64,000 bases of DNA, from contig JAHRHY010000002.1 in NCBI GenBank assembly GCA_019671135.1, positions 3,177,501 through 3,241,500 on the forward strand, given 5' to 3'. The stretch comes from Linnemannia hyalina. Lineage: Eukaryota; Mortierellomycota; Mortierellomycetes; Mortierellales; Mortierellaceae. A program made the translations under genes and the position numbers. The notes beneath the pieces are model-generated. The model was not told where the DNA came from, made no database searches, and saw only the letters and a program-made list of their open reading frames with translations. This document shows, piece by piece, positions 1-11,589 of this stretch; position 1 is the first letter of the stretch; each line of letters starts with the position of its first letter.

Positions 1-1
1 C

Positions 2-1098
2 AACACCTTAGATCGTGAATGGACCTCTATTCGTAACTCTGCCAGCGCTCGCGCCAGAGCGAGACAACAGCAATACCTCGATCAGCAACAACAACGTACG
101 CGTGAATGGCAATTCGTCCTCAGTCAGCACAGGCACAACTCCTTCTCAAACACTACCACCACCAGCAGGGGCATCTCCTCGGACGAGTACGACGAGGTCT
201 GTTCAGCTGCTGAACTCTCTTCAATCGTCGCTAGCCCCTGCGTCGTCGACCACCCTACCGCTGCACCCGCCAGAGCTCCTACCGGCGAGCATGCGAGTGT
301 TCTTGGGTTCTCTGACTTGACAAGCGATGGTCTGGAGAGTCTTGGCGAATCAGAGGATTTGGGGGTCTGGTCGCACGAGGATGATGACGATGTACTGTCA
401 ACCCCTGCTCTTCGTCGCTCGTTCACCTCATCGTCATCGCCCCTTATCGCATCCACAACTTCATTGAGTCATATCCCTCGTCCATCCTTTGCCGACAACA
501 GTCCTCGCAGCATCGGCGGCTCTGGTGTGGCCGAGCTCAAGTTCCAGAACCAGATGCCCTTTCACGATGGATCTGGCAATTTTGTTGAGCGTGCACCCTC
601 TGTCCGTGAGTCTGACGTAGAGTCCGAGCGGGGCTGGGAGAGCTCCTCGTCAAGAACCTCGTCTGTTTTCCGGGCATACCGTCGTACAAAGGAGACCCCT
701 GTCCGCCGTCCCATCTCTTCTTCGGAATTCAAGGCTGTGATCCAAAATATCGCTGGCCTGCAGCGCACAAGCACACGCTCGCCTCTTGTGCAATCATCTC
801 GACAGAAGAGTCTGGAAGGATATGCATCATCATCTACGAGCTCACGGCCCACGTTCACCTATCCACACGTCGTCTCCAAGAGGCCCATTTTCAATATATA
901 CGAGTCTGAGATGGAGGACCTATCAGAGATGATTGAGGTGCCGGTCAAGATGGGCTGGCTCCAAGCGTTTGAGCAAGCCCTGCGCACTTTGAAGCCACAA
1001 GAGTATGAATTACATGCCGATGATAATGCCGTGGTACGTTGTTCATAACATGCCATGCAGCGCAACGATGAAATTGTGCTACTTCATTTTTTATTTTT

Positions 1099-1140
<42 letters not shown>

Positions 1141-2030
1141 ATAATGTCTATTTGAGTTGCTTCACTGTGTCTTTCTGACACGATTATTATATTTCGTATC
1201 CTCATTTTCTGCACAACTTGTTTTTTAAAAAAAATCAGAGTCCGATCAAAGCCTGGGCGCAGCACCTCTCACACGATGAGCCCATGTCGGTAGAGTCAAG
1301 GGCATCGACACCTACAACAGTTGATCAGCAGCAGGCCGTTGCTTCACCATCCGACGAGGCTGTGAATACGGCAGAGAGTCAGGCGCGTTTAGATCAAGTC
1401 CAGCAGAACATGGCGGCTGCCTCATTGGCGACCTTGAAGCGACTCCAGACCAGAAAACGGGCGAACCCTCACCATCGCGACCCCATGCAAATCGATTTCG
1501 CACCAACTGTCGCTGTGGATGCAGACACATACCGCAGGAACCGCCGCGTGCTCTCCCGATCAACAGGAACATCGACATCGACATCGACAGCGCACGATAC
1601 CAACCTGTTGGTAGTCGTCCTTTCGACCCTTCGCCGGTTCCGGGACCATGTCCAGTCCAACTTTATGTTTTCCGAGTTTTACGGCGATGACGAGCGGTCA
1701 CAGCATCTGTCAAGGACCTTAGGACCCGATGGCGATTTGGGAATCGAATGGTCAACGGGTGATGTTGGTGCGGCCACTAGGGTAGCAGGAACAACCGCCG
1801 CGGCAGCAGTGGCAGCAGTGGTGGGCTCGCAGTCTACTTCGCGGGCGGCAGATAGACGGTATCGACGGCATGAGCGGACGACATCTAGTGTTGTGTCGTC
1901 ATCCTCGGCTCGGTCGTCTGTCCGGCGGGTCAATAGTGATTGTGGGCTCGAGAGTATGAAGTCGTATAGGAGCCATGATTCTAATCACCCCATCCATTCT
2001 TCCCATTACCGCTCAAGCCTCGTTGAGTAG
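2..2030 (+). CDS. Ser-rich protein of unknown function, 3' part (5' end outside window)
   Basis: The reading frame is open from the first bases of the window, so the start lies upstream. Exon 1 (2-1033) and exon 2 (1239-2030) join in phase 0 across a GTACGT...CAG intron (1034-1238), giving about 607 residues. The protein is rich in Ser, Thr, Arg and Gln, with an acidic stretch near residues 120-130. No catalytic motif or membrane segment is visible. The most ordered part is a short region at the exon junction (GWLQAFEQALRTLK) and a stretch in exon 2 with a VVVLSTLRRFRDHV helix. An Ala-rich run and Ser runs near the C-terminus are low complexity. I do not recognise the family. The composition would fit a regulatory or scaffolding protein, but that is a guess. 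Confidence 0.7.
1102..1137. repeat. (TG)18 microsatellite in an intron
   Basis: An uninterrupted TG dinucleotide run of 36 bases lies inside the single intron seen in the Ser-rich gene. It is one of several CA/TG runs in the window, all in introns or intergenic DNA. Confidence 0.95.
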
Positions 2031-2245
2031 ACAACAACAACAACGAGTAGTTGATAATAATAAAAAAGAGGATCGCAATGCATATTATGGTGATGATCTC
2101 AAGGAAGGGGTTGCTGTAATACTTTGTGAATGAGCTGATGCTGTGGCCGCCTTCTTCACCCTTGCAGAGAAGCAAGTCACATTTGCCACTTGGTGCCTAC
2201 ATTTTTTTTTGCGTTCACTTCAGCGCCACGGCACACCAGCCACCA

Positions 2246-3253
2246 TGTCAGGTTCTCAGCTCACAAGAGCTCATCTACTTGATAGCAGGATGCCTCAAAA
2301 GGACCGACATCTCTCGACTATCAAGAACCAGTCGTCGGCCTCATTTCTTCATCGGGCCCCAGCTCTTTAAGTATGCAATGTCAGGTTTTGCCCACACCAC
2401 CTCAACATTATTGCTGACTCTTTGCGACCTCTATCCAGGAACACCCCCACCGCCGTTCGCTCACTCAACATCGATTTAGTCGAAACCCATGTTCTTTCAC
2501 CAATGCTTCCGTGGATTAGAACTGGATTTCACACAACATACCCGGCAGTCATCCCGCCCACCTCCGTCATGGTGCCCCTACCGCCTATGAGCAGGTTGAC
2601 CGAGTTACTCTGTTTCGTGGACCCACGGCGTATGGCGCATCTTGCCCATACCGCCCGCTTAACGCCGACAACAACTACAGGGGGATTCGAGGAGACTTGC
2701 AGCAGAGCGAGTTCCAGGTTAGGATTGATACCGATGGCATCCCTGTTCGACGACACCGTCAGGGTTTCAACACCCTGGTCCTCATCGTCGGACTCTCGAG
2801 GTCAATCTGAGAGTATGTGGTCTGAACAAGAACTTTTATCCCCTTTCGAGAGCCTTTTATTGCATAGTCCGATCTCTTGTGCGTCTGTCAGCCCCTTCGA
2901 TTCGGTCCTTTGCGGTGGATGTCTAGACCCCCCCTCCTCGGCTACCGTAACTTTTTATGTCCAGAGGCGATCTGGATGTTTTCCAGGCACCCGAGTACTC
3001 TCCGGAAGGTCGTTTTTGGAAGAACTGAGGGTTCAATTGAACATCATTTTCGCATCCTCGTGTTCGATTGTTCGATTTCGCGCCGCCATTAAGCTGGAGG
3101 ATGCTGTATGTAGCCCCCCTAGGTCGCGTACGAGTATGCGGTTGTGGGAACTCTCATATGGAATTCCGGCGTTACCCTGGAGACCCGGTCAAATGCCCTA
3201 CTGCAGCACCAGGCAAAGGTAAAGGACACGATACACTGTTTTCGATGGATTGA
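2246..3253 (+). pseudogene. Decayed F-box-like sequence
   Basis: A good initiation context (ccaccATG at 2245-2247) starts a frame that soon leaves the likely domain. One frame over, from about 2258, reads SSQELIYLIAGCLKRTDISR followed by LSRTSR. This resembles the first two helices of an F-box (a hydrophobic ELIxLI segment, then a basic R-x-x-R end). A possible intron (GTATGC at 2370 to CCAG at 2440) would link it to a longer frame (about 2441-3222) with NTPTAVRSLNIDLVETHV. That resembles the link between F-box and LRR region in lineage-expanded fungal F-box genes. No single frame gives a convincing protein, and the leucine-repeat part is not regular. I read it as a frameshifted F-box gene. 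A real gene with different splicing is possible. Confidence 0.35.
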
Positions 3254-3747
3254 TGCATGAAAATGCGTGTGTGGGACAACGTGGTTTGACTTTTGCTGTT
3301 TTCCCGTTGGGCTCACACCGGGACAGTAACAAAAAAAAAGAAGCTTGTTTGCTTTGACCCCTGTCTTTCTTTTTTTAATAGTGTAATGTGACTCTGATTC
3401 GTCAATTCAAATGATTACGTTTGTCACGTCAATCAAGAGTGTGTGTGAACTAATTATGTTTGTTTGTTTTTGTTTGGATCATTTGGATGGATGTGGGCAA
3501 GAGAAGAGGGCGGCGTTAGATGTGGCTTGAGATCCATAAATGGCAATCGTTGTCAAGTCAATCGACGGTGTCCGGGTATGATCCGAGAGCCTCTTTTTTT
3601 TTTTTTTTTTTACTGCTATTTCTTTTGTCTTCTTCCTTCTTCCTTTTCTTTCTTTCTTTCTCTCTCTTTCTTCTCTCTTTTCATCAAACTTACTTCTTCT
3701 CTGTTCACTCCTCTTCACTCCCCACTCTCACTTCAACTAACAACAAA
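3254..3747. other. Intergenic, promoter/leader of the C2H2 gene
   Basis: No gene seen. From about 3592 to 3735 the strand is almost pure pyrimidine (long T run, then TTTC/CTTT repeats, then CT-rich). This is the usual look of leaders in this window, such as those before 7979 and 59545. It ends in a purine-rich start context (aacaaaATG). Confidence 0.6.
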
Positions 3748-5121
3748 ATGTCACACACCATCCCAACCCTCAAGAGGGACTCCACAAGAAACCTCTGCGA
3801 CCAGTTTACAAACATCTTTTACGACGATGTCAACCCTACCCTCGCATCGTCCATCGACATCGCCCTCTCCCTCTCAATCTCCCTTGCCGTCAATGCGTCA
3901 AAGTCATCCTCTTCTTCCTCTCCACTTGACCCACCTTCCGCTGCCGAATACCCTTCGCCTGCTCCTTCCTCCCAATATTCCGACGACTCTCTCCTCCTCG
4001 ACTCCCTCAGTCCCCCTTCCTCCCCCTGGTTTCCCTCGCTCCCATCGTCGACCGATGCTGCCTCCAAGGACCATACCCAGACCTCCGATAATGATGCTGC
4101 CGCTCCTGCTGACGAGGAGGTCGACTTCTTCCGCAACCCCTTCTATCGCAGTCTTCATGGTCAAGACCATCAGGGCACAGGCAGTGTCCACCCGCAGTCG
4201 TTGTTTATCCAGCCCATTAAAAGAGTCTCTCTGCCGCTGGCGGTCAAGAGTGCTCAGCTCAGATCAAACTCCGGCCAAGTCAGCCAGACTGCCGCACCTT
4301 CGGACCTCTTTAATGTCTCGCTCGACCAGATCCTCTCCGCAGAACCTTTGAATCTTTCGATGGAAACTCAGCAGCTTTTGTTGTCAGCCATCGAAGGAGC
4401 TTTTACGAGTTCCCAAGAGGAGGAAGGGGGTGATAAGCAACAACAAGGAAACTTGTCACAGGAGGAATCTGATATGGTGGAGGACACTTTGACGTCAGGA
4501 TCCCTCTCTGCACCGGAAAGCGACGAAGATGACGAGTTTGAAGCGATGGCGCGTGCTGAACATGGACAACTCGAATCGGATTGTGGCGATCACTCAGACC
4601 CGGACTACCGCGAGTCTACTCGTGTCAAGCAGAAAATGAACCGATCGGTTGCGGTGACCAAGAAGACTCCTCGCGGTGGTGCCTCCACAACCGGCAAGGC
4701 TCCTCGTGCCAGAAAAGGAACCTACAAGCGCAGCCTCAAAGTATACCCCCAACGTCGGCCCAAGTCCCTCATCAAGCAGGAGGAGCTTGACGAGAACGAT
4801 GTCGAGATCAAGAACGAGCTCGCGAAGGATCAGGGTATCTTGCTTCCTGGAGGATTCAAGTTGCCGTTGGACAAGGACGGGTACCTGTGCGAGTTTTGTC
4901 CAAAGGAGCGGTTTGGACGCGTGCATGATCTGAAGAGACATCAGATCTCGAAGCACAACGAGCGGACCTGGCCCTGCGACTTTTGTCACCGTCCCTTTGT
5001 CCGTCGCGATGCGTTGCTCCGACACTATGCTGTCAAGACGGCCCGTAAGGATGGAGTGCACCCTACTGCTGAGGATGTCGACCGATTGTCTGAGGCTCGA
5101 GCCCGTGCTCGACTTATCTAG
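3748..5121 (+). CDS. C2H2 zinc-finger protein, probable transcription factor
   Basis: Single-exon gene of 457 residues. The ATG at 3748 is the first methionine after a long pyrimidine leader in an open frame. The bulk is low complexity: Ser/Pro-rich to about residue 130, an acidic Glu/Gln/Asp part around 290-360, then a basic stretch. Two C2H2 fingers lie at the C-terminus. Finger 1 starts at Cys381 (CEFC, then HxxxxH spacing); finger 2 starts at Cys410 (CDFC, FVRRDALLRH, then a more distant His). The RRDALLRH helix is typical of fungal DNA-binding fingers. Acidic region plus C-terminal fingers suggests a nuclear transcription regulator. Target genes cannot be told from sequence. The N-terminal 40 residues (DQFTNIFYDDVNPTLASSID) look structured and may be a family-specific motif. 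Confidence 0.85.
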   Translation: MSHTIPTLKRDSTRNLCDQFTNIFYDDVNPTLASSIDIALSLSISLAVNASKSSSSSSPLDPPSAAEYPSPAPSSQYSDDSLLLDSLSPPSSPWFPSLPSSTDAASKDHTQTSDNDAAAPADEEVDFFRNPFYRSLHGQDHQGTGSVHPQSLFIQPIKRVSLPLAVKSAQLRSNSGQVSQTAAPSDLFNVSLDQILSAEPLNLSMETQQLLLSAIEGAFTSSQEEEGGDKQQQGNLSQEESDMVEDTLTSGSLSAPESDEDDEFEAMARAEHGQLESDCGDHSDPDYRESTRVKQKMNRSVAVTKKTPRGGASTTGKAPRARKGTYKRSLKVYPQRRPKSLIKQEELDENDVEIKNELAKDQGILLPGGFKLPLDKDGYLCEFCPKERFGRVHDLKRHQISKHNERTWPCDFCHRPFVRRDALLRHYAVKTARKDGVHPTAEDVDRLSEARARARLI

Positions 5122-5533
5122 TCGACAGACTTGACTCTTTTCTGTTTATACTTTTTTTGCTTCTTTTGCCCTTTTTTGTTCGTTGTTTTCGTATCTTGCT
5201 CTTTCGCCTCCCCACACCAACATTTCTTTATGTTTGCATTGCCTCCCAGTATATCTTTTTCACACCCGCCGCTCGTGCATACCTGTAATAATAATAATAA
5301 AAACAAAAACGCCATCTCATGTATGAAAAAAAAAGTAAGGTGATATTTCGCGTGTGCTGAATGATGTGTGTGTGTGTGTGAGCTAAAATAATGCCCTCGG
5401 ATCCTGATCCGCGCTCTCTTCGTTCTCGTGGCGCAAAACGTCTCCTTGGCATATTTCAACCACCGTCCCGACTTTTACTTTTCTCTTTTTTCTTCTCTTT
5501 CTCACAATCACCACCTCACACAACCCCTCCACC
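5122..5533. other. Intergenic between C2H2 gene and HEM12
   Basis: No gene seen. Contains AT-rich 3' flank, a short TG run at about 5364-5380, and a pyrimidine-rich HEM12 leader (about 5465-5530). Confidence 0.6.
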
Positions 5534-7329
5534 ATGACCGACACCACTTCCTTCCCTCCTCTCAAGAACGATCTTATCATCCGCGCCGCCCGCGGTGAAA
5601 AGACTGAGCGTGCCCCCGTCTGGGTCATGCGTCAAGCCGGCCGCTATTTGCCCGGTAATCGACATTTCTGTCTCTCTTCCGTTTTGGCATCAACGGAGGA
5701 ACGAGAAACCCACATCATCCCCCGCATGAGCTATTGGAATGCAATGAGAGCAGAAGGAGAATGATCGTCAGAGGAACAACATGCTGACCAGGGATCGAAA
5801 CTGGAGAGAGACCCTGTTGCGTTTCAGACATAACAACTCGGGATCTGGATCAAGACAGCGAGAGCAAAAGAGCGTGCGATCAGGAGTGGCGCACAGTGCA
5901 TGCGGGAAGAAAACGGACACTTCCCAACACCAAATATCGTGCGACTCGCGAAGCACTCTTCCTCTGTCACTCTTGAGTCGACAAAAAACTGTAACACAGC
6001 AATACCAGGAAGGCCTACGAAACTGCACTGGTCGTCAATTGTTCGTTCAACTCGTGCTTATCATCCATCGCACTTCATAATCTTCTTCCTTCCGTTAGAG
6101 TTTCGTGCTGAGCGTGTGGAGAATGACTTCTTCAAGATCTGCCGCACTCCCGAGTTGGCCACCAAGGTGACCCTCCAGCCCATTGATCGTTACGACGGAT
6201 TATTGGATGCTTCGATCATCTTCTCCGATATTTTGGTCATCCCCCAGGCCATGGGCATGACTGTCGAGATGGTCCCCGGAAAGGGCCCCCACTTCCCTAC
6301 CCCCTTGGTTGTCCCCGCAGATATGGCTGTTCAGTTGAAGGAGAAGGTTGATGTTAACCAGGAGCTCCAGTACGTCTTTGACGCCATTACCATGACCCGC
6401 CATGCCCTCAACGGACGTGTTCCCTTGATCGGTTTCGTTGGCGCTCCCTGGACTCTTATGGTAAGTAGCAGCCAAGGTTGTCATCTTTTTCAATGGAGGT
6501 TCACTTCAAGGGACAACTACCTGAATTGACACCTGTTTGTCGTTATCGTCTTGATTAGGCATACATGATTGAGGGAGGTGGAAGCAAGACGCTCTCGAAG
6601 GCTAAGGAGTGGATCTTCAAGCACCCCAAGGAGAGTCACGAGCTTTTGAGTCGCATTACCGATGTCTGCGTTGACTTTTTGATCGGCCAGGTCCTCGCCG
6701 GTGCCCAGGTTCGTTCCTATGTTATGTTTACTATGATCAGGATGAACTAGCTTAATCGACCGTGACGAGACGTTGGCGTTTATTTACTAATATAATATGC
6801 CACGTTCGTTTGGATCGGCTTGTAGATGCTGCAAGTGTTCGAGTCTTGGGGAGGAGAGTTGGGACCTCACGACTTTGAGCACTTTTCGCTCCCTTACTTG
6901 GCACAGATTGTCAAGCGCGTGAAGCTCGAGTTGGGCGAGAAGGCGGTTCCCATGGCAATCTTTGCCAAGGGATCATGGTACGCTCTCGAGAAGCTGTCTC
7001 TCATTGGATACGAGACCGTCTCCTTGGACTGGACCCACACCCCCGAGTCTGCCAAGGCAATCACTCAGGGACGTGTGACTCTTCAGGGCAACATGGATCC
7101 CAACGTGTTGTACGGTGGTGATGAGGCCATTGTTGCTGCTGCAACGAGAATGGTCCGTGGATTTGGCTCGACGAGACGGTACATTGCCAACTTGGGACAC
7201 GGTATCTTGCCCACTGTCCCAGTGGAGGCCATGGAGCTGTTCTTGAAGACTGTCCACCGTGTTGGTTTGGAGGTTGCTGCTGAGGAGAAGGCCGCCGAGG
7301 ATGCCAACGATATGAAGATCCTCGGTTAG
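5534..7329 (+). CDS. HEM12: Uroporphyrinogen decarboxylase (URO-D)
   Basis: Catalyses decarboxylation of the four acetate side chains of uroporphyrinogen III to coproporphyrinogen III, a cytosolic step of haem synthesis. Four exons: 5534-5654, 6099-6460, 6559-6708, 6826-7329, giving 378 residues, normal for the family. All junctions are GT...AG and keep frame. Family signatures are intact: the N-terminal RQAGRYLPE signature (the PE junction is restored by splicing intron 1), then [15 protein letters not shown] and VPGKGPHFP. Also present are [17 protein letters not shown] across intron 2, [17 protein letters not shown], and [11 protein letters not shown] near the C-terminus. Intron 1 is long (444 bp) compared with the others (98 and 117 bp). 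There is no targeting peptide, which fits a cytosolic enzyme. The neighbours are not haem genes. Confidence 0.97.
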
Positions 7330-7978
7330 AAGCAGAGAAAGAGAGTTTTACACGTTTTTACACTTTTTTATTATTATTATCTGTAGAAATATAGCTGGTT
7401 AAATGCTTTTCACTTGTAGGCGCGGACAGAACAGTGTTTGTAACGCACGCAACGGAGCCTTGAGTCTGTCTGCGATCTCTGTGTGTGTTTTGAAGGCACA
7501 AGTGGCAACAACGAGGTAGGGAGGGAGTGTCCAGGCTGTGTGTGGCAATGCGGCAATTGTTTTTTAGAATCTGAGTTCGTCATTCTTCCCTCCATCCCCT
7601 TGCCTTGTCCTTTTGCTTCCAGAAATAAACATGGCCGACCCTACATGCTTGGATCACCCTGCACACACAGCCCACCCCTGTCCCACTCTTCCCTTGTTTT
7701 TGCACTCTTTTACGTTTTCTGCTTTGGACTTTTGCGTCTTCTCCTTCTTCTTTCTTCCTCCTCACAAACCATCCTCTTCTCTCTCCGCCACTCGCTTACT
7801 CTTTTACGTTCTTCACCCCTGCTGCTACCCTGCCTCGTTCTCTTACTCTTCTTACCTCACCAGGGAAAAGCACAGAACTCATCCACACACACACACACAC
7901 ACACACACACGCCTCTCCACTCTTCTTTATCTTATCTTCTACCCTTCTACTACCACGACTTGAACGAGTGAAACCACG
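7330..7978. other. Intergenic, promoter and leader of the proton ATPase
   Basis: No gene seen. Holds the HEM12 3' flank, then from about 7590 a pyrimidine-rich tract and a (CA)13 run (7884-7910) within about 100 bp of the ATPase start. Confidence 0.6.
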
Positions 7979-10900
7979 ATGTTCAAGGGGTACAAAGAAC
8001 TCACTGACGACTCCGAGGCCTCCCCTCTCCGCCAAGACGACGCCGTCCACCAGTCATTCGCCCAATCCCGCGGAATCCCCCTCCCAGCCGCCATCAAACC
8101 TCACACCCACACTCTCCTCCCCCAATCCGACCGCCACTCGAGTTCCCAACATGATCACAAAAACGATGTCGAGTTGGAGGAACTGTTATTGACGAACCCA
8201 CAGACGGGGCTGACGAGTCAGCAGGCGGCGCAAAGGATGAATACGTTTGGACCAAACGAACTGACAGAGGTGAAGCGGAATCCGGTGTTGAAGTTTCTGG
8301 GGTATTTTGTGGGGCCGATTGCGTTCTTGATTGAGCTTTCGTGTATCATCTCTGCTATTGTTCAGGTAAGCCCCTTTTTGCTTTTCTTCTTGTCATTTGT
8401 TTTGTTGTCCTTGAAGTGGAGAAGGAGAGTGGGTAATCGAGGAAGGGAGTTGGAGAAGGAGGCAGTGGTGGTGGCGGTGGCAAGGGCGGGGTCTGGGCGA
8501 CTGCAGTTGTGCAGCCTTTTTTTTTTTCGGCGTCTTGTTTTTTTTTTTTTTCTTTACCTCAAGGTTTTGTGGCTCTTTGTTGTTTTGTGTGTACACAGAC
8601 ATCGATCCGGCGGGAGAAAAAGAGGGAGAATGGTGGGAGGGGCTGAAGAGGAATAGGGGCAGTGCTTGCTTGACAAGAAGACGATGCGGCGCAAGATATA
8701 CAGTATACAGCCAAACAATGCAAAAGCCTAACACGATGAACACGCTGTAAATAGGATTGGTTCAACTTTGCGACGATTCTGGGCCTACTGTTTCTGAACG
8801 CGATCATCGGATATGTCGAGGAGGCGCGCGCAGAATCGGCGGTTGACGCCTTGCGACTGACCTTGGCCCTCAAGACCCGATGCTGGAGAGACGGTCAACT
8901 TCAGGAACTCGACACGACTCAATTGGTGCCCGGCGATATTGTAGTTCTTCGGTTAGGCGATATTATTCCAGCAGACGGCAAGCTTTTGGGGATTGATGCT
9001 TCGGGAGCCCCTGCACAGGGAGATCTGTTGATCGACCAGTCGTCGTTGACGGGCGAGTCTTTTGCGGTGAACAAGTCCAAGGGCGAGGAGGTCTATTCTT
9101 CCACGGTCGTCAAGCAGGGCCAACAGCGTGCTATTGTTACCAAGACTGGCAAGAACACCTTTATCGGCAAGGCGGCTCATCTCATAGCGACGACTCAGGA
9201 CGAGGGGCATTTCCAGAAGGTCATTGGCAAGATTGGCAACTTTTTGATCCTGTTCACACTGGTCTTGGTGACCATTATCATCATTGTCCAGTTTATCATG
9301 TTCAAGGGCACCGTCCGTGGAGAGGTCCTCAAGATCTTGAACCCAGTCTTGATTCTCTCGGTGGCCTCTATCCCAGTCGGTCTTCCCTCGGTCATGGCGG
9401 TCACGATGGCGGTCGGTGCTAGGAGTCTGGCGGCCAAGCAGGTGATTGTGAAGCGACTCGCTGCGGTAGAGGAGATGGCCTCGCTCAATGTGCTCTGCTC
9501 GGACAAGACTGGAACTCTGACGCTGAACGAGTTGACCTTTGATGAGCCCTACCTTTCTGAAGGATTCGCCCCCCAGGACCTGATGTTGTACTCCTACTTG
9601 GCCTCGGAGTATGGAGCCAATGACCCGATCGAGCTTGCGATTCGTCAAGCAGCAGAGCGCCAGGTTCCATTGTTGAGGAACCGGTTGTCGAACACCACCG
9701 TGCCCGGATATGAGATCAGCAGCTTTGTGCCCTTCAACCCCTCCGACAAGTATACTCAGGCGACGGTTCGGGATTTGGAGAACGATGTCACCTTCAAGGT
9801 CGCCAAGGGAGCCCCGCAGGTGATTCTACAGTTGGTCGGTGGAGATGAGATGGCGCTCAGGGCTTCGGTTGTCATGGCTCAGCGTGGTCTGCGGTCGTTG
9901 GGTGTTGCTAAGACGATTGCTGGATCGGACAAGTGGACTCTGGTCGGATTGGCTGCCATGTTGGATCCCCCTCGCCCGGACTCTGCAGAGACGATCAAGC
10001 GTTGCCAGCATATGGGATTGTCGATCAAGATGGTGACGGGAGACCAGCAGATTATTGCCAAGGAGGTGTCGCGTCGCCTTGGACTGGGTGAGATCATTTT
10101 GGACGCTTCGCATATCTCGGATGCCTCGATGCGGGATGATATTGGATCTGAAAAGTTCAACAATGCCGACGGCTTTGCAGAAGTCACACCCGAGCACAAG
10201 TTCAGGATCGTGGAGGCTCTTCAACGTCAGGGACAGTTGGTCGGTATGACGGGTGATGGAGTCAACGATGCTCCCGCGCTCAAGAAGGCCAATGTCGGAA
10301 TTGCGGTCCATGGATGTACAGATGCGGCTCGGTCTGCGGCCGATATTGTGTTGTTGGCGCCTGGGTTATCGACGATTGTCGATGGACTGTTGACTTCGAG
10401 GGCTATCTTCCAAAGGATGCGGTCGTATGCGCTGTACAGAATCACTTCAACGGTGCATTTCTTGCTTTTCTTTTTCGTGGTCATCCTTGCCTATGATTGG
10501 ACCCTCCCTGCCAAGCTGCTGGTTCTCATCTGTATCCTCAACGACCTTGCCTCCCTCGTCATCGCCGTCGACAACGCCCAGGTACCTTTTCTTTCTTTCT
10601 TTCTTTGTCATAATTCACACTTTGGACGATATATTCGTGTTTATCTTTGCACAGAAGCTGACTCTTATTTATTTCATTGATTGATATTAGATCTCGTCGA
10701 AGCCAGACAAGTGGAGAGTAGGCCAATTGATTTTCCTCTCCTGCCTGTTGGGCATCCTCCTGACAGGCCTCTCCTTCGGCCACTTCTTCTACTTTTGGAA
10801 AGTCCTCGGATACTTCCCCCACCCAGAAGCGGACGGCGACATGACCGTTGTCGACCGCAAATTGGACTCGATCATGTACCTCCACATTTCGTCCGCGCCC

Positions 10901-11182
10901 CACTTCCTCATCTTCTCGACGCGCTTGAAGGGATACTTTTGGCAGTCCATGCCGTCGCTCATGTTTACGATCGTTATTGTTGGAACCCAGGTTGTTGCGT
11001 TGTTGATGGTTATTTTTGGATGGTTGACGCCCAAGGTGCCGGTGGGCGAGGCTTTGGCGGTGTTTGGGATCTCGTTTGTATCGTGCGTCGTGTTGGATGT
11101 CATCAAGGTCTTGGTGTTCAAGTACTGGACGCTTTGTGTGCCTGCGAGCCGGAGACGGAAGTTCTTGGATCAGAAGCACTAA
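7979..11182 (+). CDS. PMA1: Plasma-membrane P-type proton ATPase (type IIIA)
   Basis: Pumps protons out of the cell at the cost of ATP and energises secondary transporters. Three exons: 7979-8365, 8755-10581, 10691-11182, giving 901 residues. P-type signatures are present in order: TGES in the actuator domain, the phosphorylation loop CSDKTGTLTLNE with Asp379, then KGAP, MVTGDQ, and the hinge TGDGVNDAPALKKA. M6 keeps NDLASLVIAVDNA, matching the conserved membrane Asp residues of fungal pumps, which separates it from Ca2+ or lipid pumps. About 10 membrane spans are expected. The N-terminal 70 residues are polar and His-rich. The C-terminus is short: only about 15 residues (CVPASRRRKFLDQKH) follow the last span, without the long regulatory tail of yeast Pma1. 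Intron 1 (389 bp) interrupts the first membrane hairpin. Confidence 0.95.
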
Positions 11183-11589
11183 GCATCAGGAGGAGGAGGC
11201 AGATTGAAGGGGAAAAGAGAGAGAGGAGAAGTTGTTTTACATAGTCGTACATATTCACACTTTATTTTTATTTTTTGTTATCTACACATACACCCTTTTT
11301 TACACTATACATAAATTGTATCTTTTATTACTTTCATACCATTGGCAAACGACAAGTAAACTGAACAATTGACAAACTGATAAAGCGCGCGATTATTATT
11401 GTTGTGAGGAAAAAGTAGATAAAGGGTAAGATAGGGAAAAAAAATGGAGAGGAGAGGAGAGAGGAAGTGGATATCTTAGGAAAAATGGGGAATCCAAAAA
11501 AATGCGAATTGATTAAAATACGGGGAAGAGGAGTGACATTCCTTCCCCCCAAAGGTCTAAAGTAAAAAAAAAAATGCTGTTCGTGTGTT
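11183..11589. other. Convergent intergenic region
   Basis: 3' ends of the proton ATPase (+) and the Rch1-like transporter (-) face each other. AT-rich with A and T runs. No gene or repeat family recognised. Confidence 0.6.
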
